In this document: piece after piece, positions 47,721 to 59,330 of the stretch | Numbering within the stretch: the stretch's first letter is position 1 | Layout: the number at the start of each line of letters is the position of its first letter | Source of the DNA: Desmodus rotundus | Lineage: Eukaryota; Chordata; Mammalia; Chiroptera; Phyllostomidae | Reading direction: 5' to 3' | Length of the DNA stretch: 64,000 nt | Assembly: GCF_022682495.2 (NCBI RefSeq) | Contig: NC_071387.1 | Location: 196,890,143-196,954,142 of the forward strand | Position numbers and translations under genes: made by a program | The notes under the pieces: model-generated | Database searches by the model: none | Seen by the model: the letters and a program-made list of their open reading frames with translations, nothing else | What the model was told of the DNA's origin: nothing

Positions 47721-49679
47721 TTATTAAGGAGTAGCAATAGAAAAAAAAATAAAAGAAAGAAAAAGGGGCCCAGTTGAAACCAGCACATGCAACCTGATGC
47801 AAAAATATCAAAAGCCACCTGTGATCGTAACCAGATTATGTCACTGGGAGATGCAGTTCATGGATCAGGTGTGCCCTTAAAATCCCGCACAAAGCACAAA
47901 GGAGACAAGCTCCACTTCTGAGAGCACAGCTATCAGGAGGTCAAATGCTAGAACAGCCGTCACTTATACAGCAGCACCTGACAAGCAAAGGACTTGGGCA
48001 CCTTCCTCTCAAGGACCATCCTGCCCTTCTTCGTGCATGCCTCTAGTACTCCTCCCTGCTCCAAACACAAACATCTATATTTTAAACATTGCTTCTACAT
48101 TTCTGCTAGTTTTTTAAGTTATTTTTTCACATTTTTATTGGCGTTCAAGTACAATCAAGCTTATTTGATAGTATTACCCACAAAGTCACCCTCTTTATAT
48201 TCTCACAAACATAGATTATTGAAAGATTAGTTCCATGACAGTTCAAATTGTTTCCACCAATCTAGCCTGTAAATGAAAATAATGACAACAAATAAAAGTT
48301 GTCTTCTGCTCAATACTGCCTCAGAATAGCTCTTTTGAGTGAGGGTTATATATTCAGTGCACAGTTAATTTGACAAGATCAGACCTAAACTGCTTTTCTG
48401 AGCAGTCTTGATTACAACTTATTGTGCTAACCTGTTATGCCTAACTGTGTAATCGAATACACTATCAACTGTCTTTTTTTTTTCTGAATTATGTCAATGC
48501 CATACAAAAAGAAATGACTAAGTATGCAAGTACAAATGTACACACTTTATTTTGGGAAACACACACTTGATTTCCCACCAGCCTTTCTACCAGAATCTGA
48601 TCAAATAAAACTTTAAACACAGAGCTGAGCAGACAAAGCGGTGTATGCCATTAGCAGAGCATTACAAAACACCGCAAAGGCAGATAGAGAAGTCACGTCC
48701 AAACCTGGCAGTATATGCAATGGGTGTGCAGCCAGACATGTAAAGGACAATTCCCTAACAACAGACCTACTGGAGTAATAGTACTGACATCCACAGCCTG
48801 TTCTAGTGTGTGACTTCTCTAGAATTAAACCAGGACTTCTTTACCATGATAATAGGTACTTGGGTTTTCACTGAAAGAGTCTGAGATTTCAATATTTTGG
48901 GTTTAAGTATATGTTCTGAGTCTTTTTTATCTCATCACTTCCTCCTATGAATTAATTTAGTGTAAGCAAATGGTACAGAATAAATGAAAGCTCTGCAAGG
49001 CAAGTTTAATATATGACAGCGTCCTCATGAACGGTTGTCAGGTCCACTAAAAGAAGTAACCGTTCATAATTTTGAATATACAGAAATAAAGAGGGTACAG
49101 TTAGTCATAATGTCTACTTATGACTTCCTCTATATTAAATTTACAATCTTGTATTTTTAAATTATATATGCAAATGTAAATAATAGACTTTCTTGAACAG
49201 TCCCTGGGGATATGCAAAGTCACCCCAGAAGTTCTGTAGAATGCATGACATCTATTTTTGAAGAGGCAGCTTTTCCAGCAGCTGGGAATGACATTGAATC
49301 TGGGTCAGGAGAGCAAGACAAATTTGAGGGCGCCGCTGTGCCATGAGAAGAGAATGGGTTTATAAGTAAAGAAAACTGGTTTCTACGACGTTCCACAGCA
49401 TACTTTCACATGTGATTCTGTGAAGTCCTCCACGTTTCTGGTTCTCAGATGTAGCCACCTAAATATCAATGACTTTTTTTTTCAGTTTTTTCTACCTCTA
49501 TCACAATTTTACTTTATGCATATCTCTATGAGTGTAGAGATTTTGATGCAGATCCCGTTTTACTGTCTCAAATAATGGCAAAGACTGCACTCAGGAAACA
49601 CTAGTTTTTCATAAAGTGTTCAATGTTGGCAACTTCACTAAAATAAAATAATTTATGAAAGAATCTGCCTGTGATATCT
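47721..49679. other. unassigned DNA
   Basis: No gene. A patch at 48115-48200 ('cacatttttattggcgttcaagtaca') may be a reversed L1 tail but is too short to call. The patch 49200-49350 is GC-richer, without an open frame of note. Confidence 0.4.
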
Positions 49680-50459
49680 TCCACTGTCATAAGACAAATC
49701 CCAGAAATAGATTCATACACATTTATTCAACTGATCTTTGGCAAAGGTGAAAAGGCGACTCGATAGAGGCATGATAACCTTTTCGACCAATGGTGCCGCA
49801 ACAACTGGTCACCCACATGCAAAAAAAATCAGTCTGGACTCAGACAGTTCATCTGTCACAAAATTTAACTCAGAATGAGTTGCAGACCTAATATAGACAC
49901 AAAACTATAAAACTTCTACAAGATAAAATAGGAGAAAATCTAGGTCTCTCATGCTGGATTATGATTGTTAAGGTACACAGTGGTGATTCATGAAACAAAA
50001 CAATTAAAATGTACTTTACTAAAATAAAAAAAATTGTCCTACAAATGATACTATTTAGACATTAAAAAGTCTAATTACAGACTGGGAGGAAAATTTGAGG
50101 AATATATTTTTGATAAAATCCATAACCTTGGGAACACCCCACGTCAGCCAGGATGCAGAACAATAGGAACTTTTATGCATTACTGGGGGGAATGCAAAGT
50201 GGCACAGACACTTATGAGAAGGGTTTGGCAGCTTGTATAAAGATAAACAGTCTTACCATACAGCCCAGTGACCGTGGTCCTAGATATTTACCCAAATGGG
50301 ATATAAACTTATGTCCATGGAAAAACCTACACACAGATTGTTTGTAGCAGATTTATTCATAATTACCTCAAATTGGAAGCTACCAAGATGTAGATGAATG
50401 GTTAAGCTAATTATGGTGTATCCGTACAATTCAGTATTATTTAGAATAAAAAGAAATGA
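49680..50459 (+). mobile_element. old L1M element, ORF2 3' part, sense (left half of a split element)
   Basis: The sequence follows L1 ORF2 near its end: 'attcatacacatttattcaactgatctttggcaaagg', 'aaacttctacaagataaaataggag', 'taggaacttttatgcattactgggggg', 'tggtcctagatatttacccaaatggg' and 'agatgaatggttaagc'. It stops at 'aataaaaagaaatga' and resumes after the nested insertions at 50826. Frames are broken, so it is not active. Confidence 0.85.
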
Positions 50460-50600
50460 TGGAAGATGATTCGACTGTGTCTGGTGGGCACACAGTACAA
50501 TATGCAGATCATATATCATAGAAAGGTACACTTGAAACCTAATATAATCTTATTAACCAACATCACCCCAATGCATTTAATGTAAAAAAAGAAAGAAGGA
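50460..50600 (+). mobile_element. younger L1 3' end inserted in the old L1
   Basis: 'gtgggcacacagtacaatatgcagatcatatatcatagaaaggtacacttgaaacct' and 'tcttattaaccaacatcacccc' form an L1 3' end, with a tail of A and GAAAGAAGGA units. The same block in another copy lies at 54640-54760. A 9-bp repeat (aagaaatga) at 50451-50459 and 50826-50834 flanks this piece together with the SINE after it. Confidence 0.75.
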
Positions 50601-50825
50601 GCCCTGACCATTGTGGCTAGTTGGTTGGGCATCATCCTCTACACCAAGAGGGTAAAGTTTTGATTTTGGGTCAGGTCACATACCTAGGCTGCAGATTCAT
50701 TGTTGATTGGTGGCACGTATGGGAGGCAACCAATAGATGTTTCTCTCTCACGTTTCTCTCTTTCTCTCTCTACCTCTCTCTCTCTCTCTCAAATCAATGA
50801 ACATGATTTTTGTTCTTTGTTTTTT
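50601..50825 (+). mobile_element. VES-type tRNA-derived SINE, diverged
   Basis: It starts gccctgaccattgtggctagttggttgggcat (A-box area 'tggctagttgg'). A decayed B-box region and 'gggaggcaaccaatagatgtttctctctcacg' follow, then a TC-rich run and 'aaatcaatgaacatg'. These are VES blocks in order. It sits directly behind an L1 tail, a usual landing site for SINEs. Confidence 0.85.
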
Positions 50826-51345
50826 AAGAAATGAGCTATCAAGTACAAAACTACCCATAGAAAATTTAATGCACATGGCTAAGTGAAGGGAGCCAGTCTG
50901 AAAGGCTATGTACTGTATGATTTCAGGTATATGACAGTCTGGAAAATGGCAACATTATAGAGAGAGTAAAAAGACCAGTGGTTGCCAGGAGCTTCAGGGA
51001 GAGGAAGGAGGGAGGTGAACAGGTGGAGTACAGAGAATTTTTACTGCAGTGAAACTAGTCTCCATAATAGGGTAAAAATGGATACATACATTATGAATTT
51101 GTCAAAACTTAGAAATACAAAGAATTAACCTTCATGTAAAATATGGACTTTAGTTAAAAATAATGTATCAATATTGCTTCATCAATTGCAATAAAGGTAT
51201 CACATAAAATTCAAAATGTTAACAATGGGAAACTTTGGGTGAGGATGAGAGGAGGATTATGGGAACTCTGAACTTTCTGATCAATGGTTCTATAAACCTG
51301 AAACTTCTATTTAAAAAATAAAGCCTATTTAAAAATATATGCATT
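50826..51345 (+). mobile_element. old L1M 3' UTR, sense (right half of the split element)
   Basis: It resumes with 'aagaaatgagctatcaag', then 'gggagccagtctgaaaggc', 'agaccagtggttgccaggagcttcaggg', 'gagtacagagaatttttactgcagtgaaacta', 'atatggactttagttaaaaataatg' and a final 'aaaaaataaagcc'. This is the 3' UTR of an older L1M (L1MC/L1MD-like) element and completes the piece ending at 50459. Confidence 0.85.
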
Positions 51346-53329
51346 CTATTAAGAACTCTTGGAGGAAAATTACCTCAAAGCACAATATATAAGAATAAGC
51401 AGCTATCTAAGGAGTATGTATCGAGTTTTTTAAAAATCTAAAACAATGAAACCAGAGAAACTCTAGGAACATTTACCAGATTAGTAGCGAAAGATGTATA
51501 ATTCAGGCTTTTCCATTTATAGTACTTTCGGTGTTGATATAAAAAGACTGCTGCAGAGGGAAACCGGGGATTTATGCTGAGAGAACAAAGCCCTGCGAGT
51601 TCATCACCTTCACGCGTGTCTTCTGACACTCGAAGAAACTGAGTATGTCATGGATTATTCAGATCAACACTGAAAATCAACATGCTCCCAGAGCTTATGT
51701 CCCTGTTCTGAGTTTCCCCAGGGTCTTCACCAAAAGTAACATTTGATCTCTTGAATAAACAGATAGTCGTTGTTTGTGACTCCAGATCAAAGCTGGTACA
51801 CAGACGGAGAGTCTCATGGGAAAGGAAGTAGAAAGGATCCATGGCTTATACTAAGCCGGCTTTATATTTTCTGACTTCCTGAGAGTCTATAAAAATCAAC
51901 TAAATCACCTGGTTATTGACATCACTGTGAAAAAATACTTTAGACAGCTCTCATTGCATTTAGTTCTCAGGGAGAAAAAGGACCACTTTTATGTATTATG
52001 TTTTCGTAAAAAGTGTCTCTGTTGTTATCCTCATAAGCATAATCTTTATTCTTTTTCACATTACCTTGCATAGTTATAGGGAGGTTATTTTGGTTATATG
52101 TTGTGCTGATTCAAAGCACTTGGTAATGTCCCTAAGTGTGTCATCGACTTGCTAATGACAATTCTGAGTCTGCGTTGATCCCAAATTGGTAAAAGATAAA
52201 CCACTCTTTGTGTGTGCACAGTTGCTTGTAAATGGGTGTGTATTGCTAAGGTCGATTACATTCTCGCTAGCTTGATACTTACTTGCCATCACCAGCTGTA
52301 ACACAGAACATCAGGAAACTCCTAAAACACACACAGTACAATCAGGTGGCTCCAAGAAGAAATACCCATAAGTAAGACACTGCGAGCTTCCTTGAGAAGA
52401 GAGTCGCTATGGGAAAATGCATTGTGCTTTTGGAAGCACACTGACAAAGTGAACTTTTGGAATACAAGTCATTCGGAGAGTGGGGGCTGCCTGGAGGTAA
52501 AATTCTTATAGCATGGTGAGAATAAAAGGTAATTCTCAAATCCCACAGCTAGTTACTGGTTTCCGTCTGGTGTCTAGGGTCACCTGCCCTCTGGTGCACT
52601 GCTCATTCTGCTAAATGTTCTACTTTTGTTCCTGGTTTCTCACCTACCAAATCATATTTGAAGAGTACCACTTAGGCTTACCCTTGCACATCACTAGATT
52701 TCATTTTCCTAGCGTCTCAAACCAAAGGGAAAAATAGGATAAAGAAAGTAGAGAATGAATAAATCCCTGGGTTCAATGCAAAGAGCAGACGGCCATGGCT
52801 TTCCCAGGACTACGGCTATCATTAATGCACACAGCTCTGAACAAATAAGCAGTCTGTGCTACTGGCGTTCCTAGTTTTCCACGAAAATGGCGTACAGTGA
52901 TCTAATATTGCTAGTTATGCCCTTCTCCTCTGATAGTCTGTTTTATTTTTAGATTAGCAGTGTTTTAAATCACACTGGTGGCAGATGGAGAAACAATTTG
53001 GAGTATGTGCTCTTTTCTCCCATACAGAAGAGTTCTTGAGTCAGTAAGACCTGCTGTGACTAAACTTGTCTCTAAGAAGCTTTTCCCTTGATTTTTTATG
53101 CAGCCTCTTATCAAAGTAAAAAATTGGTCAATTCCGTCTCCTTTTTGCATCATCCTTAACTCATACAACAGAAAGTGTTTTTTTCAAATAAGGAACTTCA
53201 TATTTTTAATCTTGAATTCTTATAGAGGATGATATTGTTGTTTAAATTCCCATGCAAGGAAATCTCTATCCACCCTGTACATAAAGTGAGGGTATGATCA
53301 TCTCACTGTTATTAAATTGCTACTGTCCA
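51346..53329. other. unassigned DNA
   Basis: I see no gene or confident repeat. A 64-codon - strand frame at 51648-51842 starts at an ATG near 51842 but has no recognisable domain. Other frames are short. Confidence 0.45.
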
Positions 53330-53440
53330 TAAATCAAGAGTATTAATTTTTATTAAGGATCTGATAACACACATGAATGACTTTGAACAGTGTCTGGTAC
53401 ATAGTAAATACAAAGTAAATACAACCATTCTTGTTTGTGT
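53330..53440 (+). mobile_element. MIR SINE 3' fragment
   Basis: 'ggatctgataacacacatga', then 'gaacagtgtctggtacatagtaaatacaaagtaaatac', corresponds to the MIR end 'ggattaaatgagataa ... gcacagtgcctggcacatagtaagcgctcaataaat'. Confidence 0.65.
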
Positions 53441-54639
53441 CGTTGCTCTCATTATTAAGCCGGTCATTCAGTATTGCTCCTCCACATTCATTTATACCTG
53501 TCTCTGCCCTCTCTCATGCCCTGGCAGATTGCTCTCTGTGGGATCTCTCCCTAGAGCACCCGTGTCTCCAGATTGGTATTGGCTGCTGCCCACAGGAGTC
53601 ACTGCAGAACATCAGGGGTCAGGAGGAGAGGGCACTGGATGCATTTGTTACCCCCACACCTGAACTGCCTCCATGAAATGCCTGGTATCAGTTATTATCA
53701 GTTACCTGTAGCCACAGTTTCTGTAGGTAGCTCATTGGTTATAGCTACAACTCTCATTGACTTTTCATAACCCCTTCCCAGATCCAATGTCAGGAATGTT
53801 CCCAGTGTTACTAGTCTCTTCATTATCTCTTCCTAGTTCCATTTATTCTGTCTATGATCTATCTATAAATAGTCCTTCACTAAACTCTCTTTAATGAAGC
53901 CTTTTGTGTGTTTTATCTTCCCCCAGCTAGAAACTGGAATCCTGGCATAATAATACCAACCTTCACCTCCACCGTGTCACCACCGCCACCACTACTACTA
54001 GGAAACTAGTGATCCTATAAAAACTGTTAGCACTAGTACTGTTACCACTTCAATTACTGTTATTACTACTACTACCACTGCTGCCACTGCCTGTATTACC
54101 ATTACTGGAAGTATTATAATGCCAGCAGTAATATTAATGTCATTGTGATGAAGATGTAATAAATGTAGAAATTATACTTATTTCCCTTTATGAAAGAAAG
54201 CACCCCGGCACTATAGTGTTCAAATTCAGGGCCCCACTCAGTTTCTTTTGTCTTCTTATATCACTCAACAGCCATGGTAATAAGGCCCATTTTCCTTTAC
54301 CTTCAGTAACCATGTGGTCTGAACTACCTTCCAGCCTCCCATCCCCACAAGAACAGCTCATTCCACAGAAGAGTTTTTACATTTTGTTCAAATGAGGAAA
54401 AAGAAATCAGCTGGCCCATTAGGTTCACGCTTTTATTTATCTGGCAAGCCAGTCAAATAAGTTAGGTGATATAATTGCAGTGAGGAAATTATCATAGGCC
54501 GGAAAATAACAAAGACATCAGACATGCTCAATGGCAATAAAGCGTGTCAGGTGTGATTGGCAGGTGATGTCTGTCACAGCTGTCACACAGTCTTTCCAAT
54601 GAATTTAGTGTGGTTTCATCAGAACCTGTCTTATTTTGC
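53441..54639. other. unassigned DNA with a degenerate triplet tract
   Basis: Three overlapping + frames at 53373-53770 lie in a GC-richer patch but compete with each other and show no motif. Positions 53965-54130 are rich in ACC, ACT and ATT triplets, listed separately. No gene called. Confidence 0.45.
53965..54130 (+). repeat. degenerate (ACY/ATT)n triplet tract
   Basis: Runs such as caccaccgccaccactacta, then attactgttattactactac, and later 'accattactgg' keep a three-base rhythm over about 160 bases with many substitutions. An aged trinucleotide microsatellite is the simplest reading. Confidence 0.7.
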
Positions 54640-54760
54640 AATAATGCAATATACAGATCACAAATCATAGAAATGTACACTTGTAACCTATCTGGTCTTA
54701 TTAATCAATGTCACCCCTATACATTTAATTTAAACAATAAAGAAAGAAAGTAAAGAATAA
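54640..54760 (+). mobile_element. L1 3' end fragment, sense
   Basis: 'gcaatatacagatcacaaatcatagaaatgtacacttgtaacct' and 'tcttattaatcaatgtcacccctatacattta' match the L1 end at 50490-50590 closely, followed by an A-rich tail with GAAAG units. Confidence 0.8.
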
Positions 54761-55238
54761 TTTAAAACTGGGATTTAATACCTACATCCATAATAAATGC
54801 CAAGGGAAGCCCCTGCATCTGTGTAAATGATCACGGTCCAGACCCTACCTATGTGTATTTGCCAAGACGGCTAAGCGCTGGCAAATACCACAGGCTGAAC
54901 TAATGCTACAGGAACTTTGATCTCTTGAGAGACTGGCTGACATTTTATCACACTGTGAACATTTTTTATTGAAAAAAATACTGTTTCATAATATAGTGCT
55001 TTATATTATTTTCATACTTTCTTTATCTTTTATTTCATTATTGTTTCAAAATAGATTGCACCCAAGAAACACCTAACATACATACAATGTCTATTTATGT
55101 GACGTCAAGTTATGTTATTAGTTCCATTGCCATTTCTACCAACCTTAAATATTCATATATTGGCATTAGTTCTCAATGTCATCAGGAGGCATTCCTTAAC
55201 AATAAATTCCCTCATGTTTAAAATTTATAACCTCCTAG
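54761..55238. other. unassigned AT-rich DNA
   Basis: No gene or confident repeat. It ends at the 5' end of the VES SINE. Confidence 0.45.
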
Positions 55239-55450
55239 GTCCTGGATGGCTTGGCTCAGTGGATTGAGTGCCAAACTGCAAACCAAAGGGTTACTGGTTC
55301 AGTTCCCAGTCAGGGCACATGCCTGCATTGTGGACCAGGTCCCCAGTAGGGGGTGCTCAAGAGGCAACCACACATTGATGTTTCCCTCTCTTTCTCCCTC
55401 CCTTCCCTGATCTAAAAATAAATCAATAACATCTTTTTAAAAAATAAAAT
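55239..55450 (+). mobile_element. VES-type tRNA-derived SINE, well preserved
   Basis: It reads tcctggatggcttggctcag and continues with 'aaccaaagggttactgg'. The pol III A box (tggctcagtgg) is at 55252-55262 and the B box (ggttcagttcc) at 55296-55306. Then 'cagtcagggcacatgcctg', 'aggtccccagtagggggtg', 'aagaggcaaccacacattgatg', a TC-rich run and an A/T-rich tail with 'aaaaataaatcaataa'. This is the textbook layout of a yangochiropteran bat VES SINE. A possible imperfect 11-bp target duplication is aaaatttataa (55220-55230) against aaaattcataa (55451-55461). Confidence 0.95.
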
Positions 55451-56034
55451 AAAATTCATAATTTCTGTATCCTGATAAAAATCAATACTATATTCACAAA
55501 AAGTGAATCAAGTTTAGTGTTAAAATGTCTTTCAGTCTCATAGATTCCATAGTCTAGCCTTCAAAACCAAGACAGCCATTGATACAGAAAAAAATAGTGT
55601 TTCCATTGACATGCCTACCGCAACCATTCTGCAAGTTTATTTTATTATGCCACACATGCTACTTTATAGGTAGCTGTAATTGTGATAGGCACATAAATGA
55701 CAGTACCGAAATGATTCTTGTTTGGCAATTTTGTTAATTTGAAACAGCTGTCAAAACTTCCCTTCTCAGAAGTAATGAATTTCATATTAAAACCTCTCAT
55801 GCACAATTTTTGGCAAATTGTATTTTCCCTTTCTTTTCATTTATGGATCCTGCCATTATAGACTCCTCATTGATTGATTTATCTGGCCCTAACCCAATCT
55901 TCTCCCACAAATTCCCTCAAGATTGTCAGTATAAAGTCTTTTATCTCATAAAAGAGGTGGTACTGTAATCAAGCAAACAAACATTTATTTAGAACTCCCC
56001 ATTTTTAAATTTTAATCTATATATGTTTCTATAG
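55451..56034. other. unassigned AT-rich DNA
   Basis: No gene or confident repeat. Confidence 0.45.
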
Positions 56035-56440
56035 TGCCCCTCTCTCAAGCATCTTAAACCTTGCTTTTTTCAGCTTGGGATAAAATGATAATCAAAACTA
56101 GACATAGCCCCTGCCTTCAAGGATTTTAGGGCTTAATGAAAGAAAATCATCAATTACATAATCTCACAGATACATGCAAAATCATAATTATAGGACTTAT
56201 AATGACAAAAATATGCATTGTATAAGAAGAGCATGTAACAGGGTGACCTGAATGGGTTTTAATATTTGAATTAAGCAAGTGGTGGCATCACATGGAAAGT
56301 CACAAGGGAGATTGGACCCTGTTTTGTTAAGAGCCTTGAAGAGTCAACAGAAGATTTTAATCAAGGTGGAAAGGTGATGACTTGTCATTTTAAAGTTGGA
56401 ATCTGGTTTCCATTTGGAGAAATAATTTAAGGAGGGTAAC
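56035..56440 (+). mobile_element. L2-type interspersed repeat
   Basis: 'ataaaatgataatcaaaactagacatagcccctgccttcaagga', 'agggcttaatgaaag', 'aagagcatgtaacagggtgacct' and 'gaagattttaatcaaggtgg...gtgatgact' follow a well-known mammalian repeat order (acagacatagcccctgccctcaaggagc, agagcatataacagggagacct). I place it in L2-type ancient repeats. The exact family is uncertain. Confidence 0.55.
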
Positions 56441-57049
56441 CATGAAAACCGAGGCACATTTAAGTGGCCTGTTTCAGATGGTAGGTGTTCTGTCTATCCA
56501 TAAACCTGGAGGGATAAAGGAACAATTTTTTTAAGCTCGCAAACTCTGTGGGTCATAATTTGGACAGAGGACAGGGAATACAGCTGAGGATGACTCTCTA
56601 AGTTGAGAGTTAAAGTCATTTGGAAGATTCTTCACCAACACCTGACATGAATTTAGTACTTGAAGGCTGGGCACAGCTGGGACAGTAGCTAGAGTAAGTA
56701 CAAATGACCTTTTCACCTTGGTTTCACTTCCTTATATAATGGCAGACTCATGTTAGTTGGACTTCTCACGTGGTGGCTTAGGATTCCAAGTGTGACTGTT
56801 CCCAGCCAAGAAAGCTACAGAAAGCTACTTTTATGACCTGGCCTTGGAAATAAGGTGGCATTACTTCTGCCCTTGTCTAAAGGTCAAAGTATTCACAAGT
56901 TCAGCCATTTTCTAGGGAAAAGGACAAAAATCTGTACCTCTTAATGCGATGAGTGTCAAAGACTTTGTAACCCTGTTTCAAAATTTCCATAATAGTCTAA
57001 ATGTAATGCTAATTGGGATTAGAAAAGTTAGTATCACAAGAATAAGGTA
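56441..57049. other. unassigned DNA
   Basis: No gene or named repeat. A 61-codon - strand frame at 56531-56716 has no motif. Confidence 0.45.
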
Positions 57050-59330
57050 TATTTGAAAATACTAGAAGACTTTTATAATGTAATGGTTCATTGCTGGCAT
57101 AGGTTTTTCTTTTGTTTTTCTTTAAGCAGTCTTCCTTCAATTTTAAAATTGTGTTACTTTTTTCAAACAAAAGCAAAATCAATTTTTGTTTTCGCTTTTT
57201 CTATTATACAGTTTTTTATCATCATAGTAATTGTTATCTTTATTATTTACTCCCACCTTTTAAGTACAGTTTGCAGTTTGTTTTCTAACTCATTAAAACA
57301 TTTACGTAGAACTTTAATTTTCAGCACTTCATATATAAACATGGTTTTTGAGCTCTATGTTTCTCCTAAGCACTGTTTCAATAAAATTCTTCCAGTTTTG
57401 ATATGTAGTGTTTTGCTTTTCATTTGCTTAAAAAAATTTATTATTTTCATAGTGAAGATATTTTTCTTTTTGACTCATGATTTTAAAAGTGGGTTGGTTA
57501 ATTCCCAAGGACATGGGAACTTTGTGCTTATTTTTCTGTATTATTTTTTAGTTTAGTTTTACTGTGGTCACAGAACATATTCTACATTTTATCAGTGCTT
57601 AGAAGTGTGTTGAATCCTGCTTGATAGCCCGACATAAGGATAATTTTTATCGTTGTTGCACGGGCACGTAAAAGGGAACGTGTGCTGTGCAATTGCTGAG
57701 TTAATTGTCGTATGTATGGCAGTTAAACAGTTTTGTTTTTCATGCTTTACAAATTCTCAATATATTTACATATTTTATGCTGTTCTATTGATTACTTAGA
57801 GTAGTTAAAAGTCTCCCACTGATTTCAAATTTATTTCTCTTTTTAGTTTTAGAGATGTCTGCTGTATACATTTAAAACTATTCTATCAGATTCACAGAAA
57901 TTCTCACATATTCCTCATGAATTGACATTTTATTACTTTAAAATATCCCTTTTTATTTAATTTAATTGTTCTTGACTTGTTTAATTTGTCTGGTATTTAA
58001 TATAACTCAATTTTACTTTTTGTTAGTGTTTGCATGGTAATTTTTATCTCTCATTCTTTATTGTCAAACTTTAATTATCTTATATTTCTCATATGAGTAT
58101 TATAAGTAGTACACTACTTAATTTTTTGTTTTCTGAAAAAAATTATTTAACCGTATTTTTCCTTCTGTTATATACTAAGTTGAAATTTAGACTGAATCTT
58201 GTCATTTGTTTTATTTCACACATACTTTTGTTCTTTTCATTCCTATTTAAAAAAATTATTCAGGATTCACTGCTTCAGTTTCATTCTTTCCTCTACTAGA
58301 TTTTTTGCTGTTCAATCTTTATTATACATATGTATTCATTTTTCAGATAAAGAAGGATCTTAGTATACTGTAAATCCAAATTAACTCCTTCTCACATTTT
58401 TACTATCCTCTATGCTATCATCTATGCTATCACCTGATTCAATTCTATATATTTAACATATCACAAAACATCACTCCATTGTTTTATGCAAGTTGTAATT
58501 TATTACTAATTCCATCATTTTTTTTCTTGCATCTCTAAACATAAAATCTGAGACTTTTTTTTACCTCTTCCAAAAATATTTCCTTAAGAGTAGAATTTTA
58601 ATATAGTAGAGGTTTTTTTAGTATTTTATGATATCATTCCCTGGTTTCTGGCTTGCATGTTTTCTCTTAACAAATTAGCTATGTACCTTAGTTTCAATTT
58701 TTTGAAGATAATATGTCTGTATTCTTTAGCTGTTTTCATAATTTTCTATGCCTTTTGGTTTGTTGATTTGCTAAATATGCCTAGATTTTTTGTCTTTTTT
58801 TCTGGGTCTCTTTTTTTCGGGTTGTAGTTCCATCTAGAACTCTCAGAAGAACTCTCAGCCATTATGTCTTCAGATGCAGTTTTTAACCCATTCTCATTCT
58901 CTCTTGCGTGCCCTGAGTGCAAACATCAAAACTTCCTACTTTGGTCCAAATACCTTTCATGCTCTTATATGTATTTTACTCATTTTGTCTCCCTGCACTT
59001 CAGGGTATGTATTTTCTATTGCTTATCTTCTAATTGACTACTTCCTTATCTTGCAGATAGGTTTTATTTTCAATTATCATGACTTCCATTTCTGCATACT
59101 TCACTAAATTTGTTTATACTATTTGTTTATATTAAATTATTTTCTGAAATTCCTAACTGTGTAATTTAATTACTTGGTAATTTAATTATATTTATTTTAA
59201 TGCCCTGCCATAACTGGATATATTATGGATTTGTCTCTATTTGTTTGTTATTGAAAAAGTTTTTTAGTCAATTCTTGTCTCTTTGTGTATGTGAGTTTGT
59301 TTGCTTGATTTTCAGATAACACAGGTAAAA
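57050..59330 (-). mobile_element. HAL1/L1M element, antisense, long and decayed
   Basis: The + strand is T-rich throughout and reads as reversed old L1/HAL1 ('gttggttaattcccaagg', 'actgtggtcacagaaca', 'cccactgatttcaaatttatttctc', 'ctgtatacatttaaaac', 'ttttcataattttctatgcc', 'tgactacttccttatcttgcag'). The 167-codon + frame at 57053-57556, the longest in the window, is a compositional shadow rich in F, I and L. No sense frame of ORF2 is open. Several old insertions may be joined. Confidence 0.65.

Noticed and set aside
51648..51842. 64-codon - strand ATG frame
   Set aside because: A tidy start and a varied composition made it look real, but there is no domain, no splice evidence and no neighbouring exon.
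53373..53770. Three overlapping + frames in a GC-richer patch
   Set aside because: Several frames are open at once and none has a motif or clear splice sites. The left part is a MIR fragment.
55239..55312. tRNA-like A and B boxes
   Set aside because: They are the internal pol III promoter of the VES SINE. The following SINE body and tail show that it is not a functional tRNA gene.
57053..57556. 167-codon + frame, the longest in the window
   Set aside because: It lies in T-rich antisense HAL1/L1M sequence. Its F/I/L-rich composition follows from base content, and no domain is visible.
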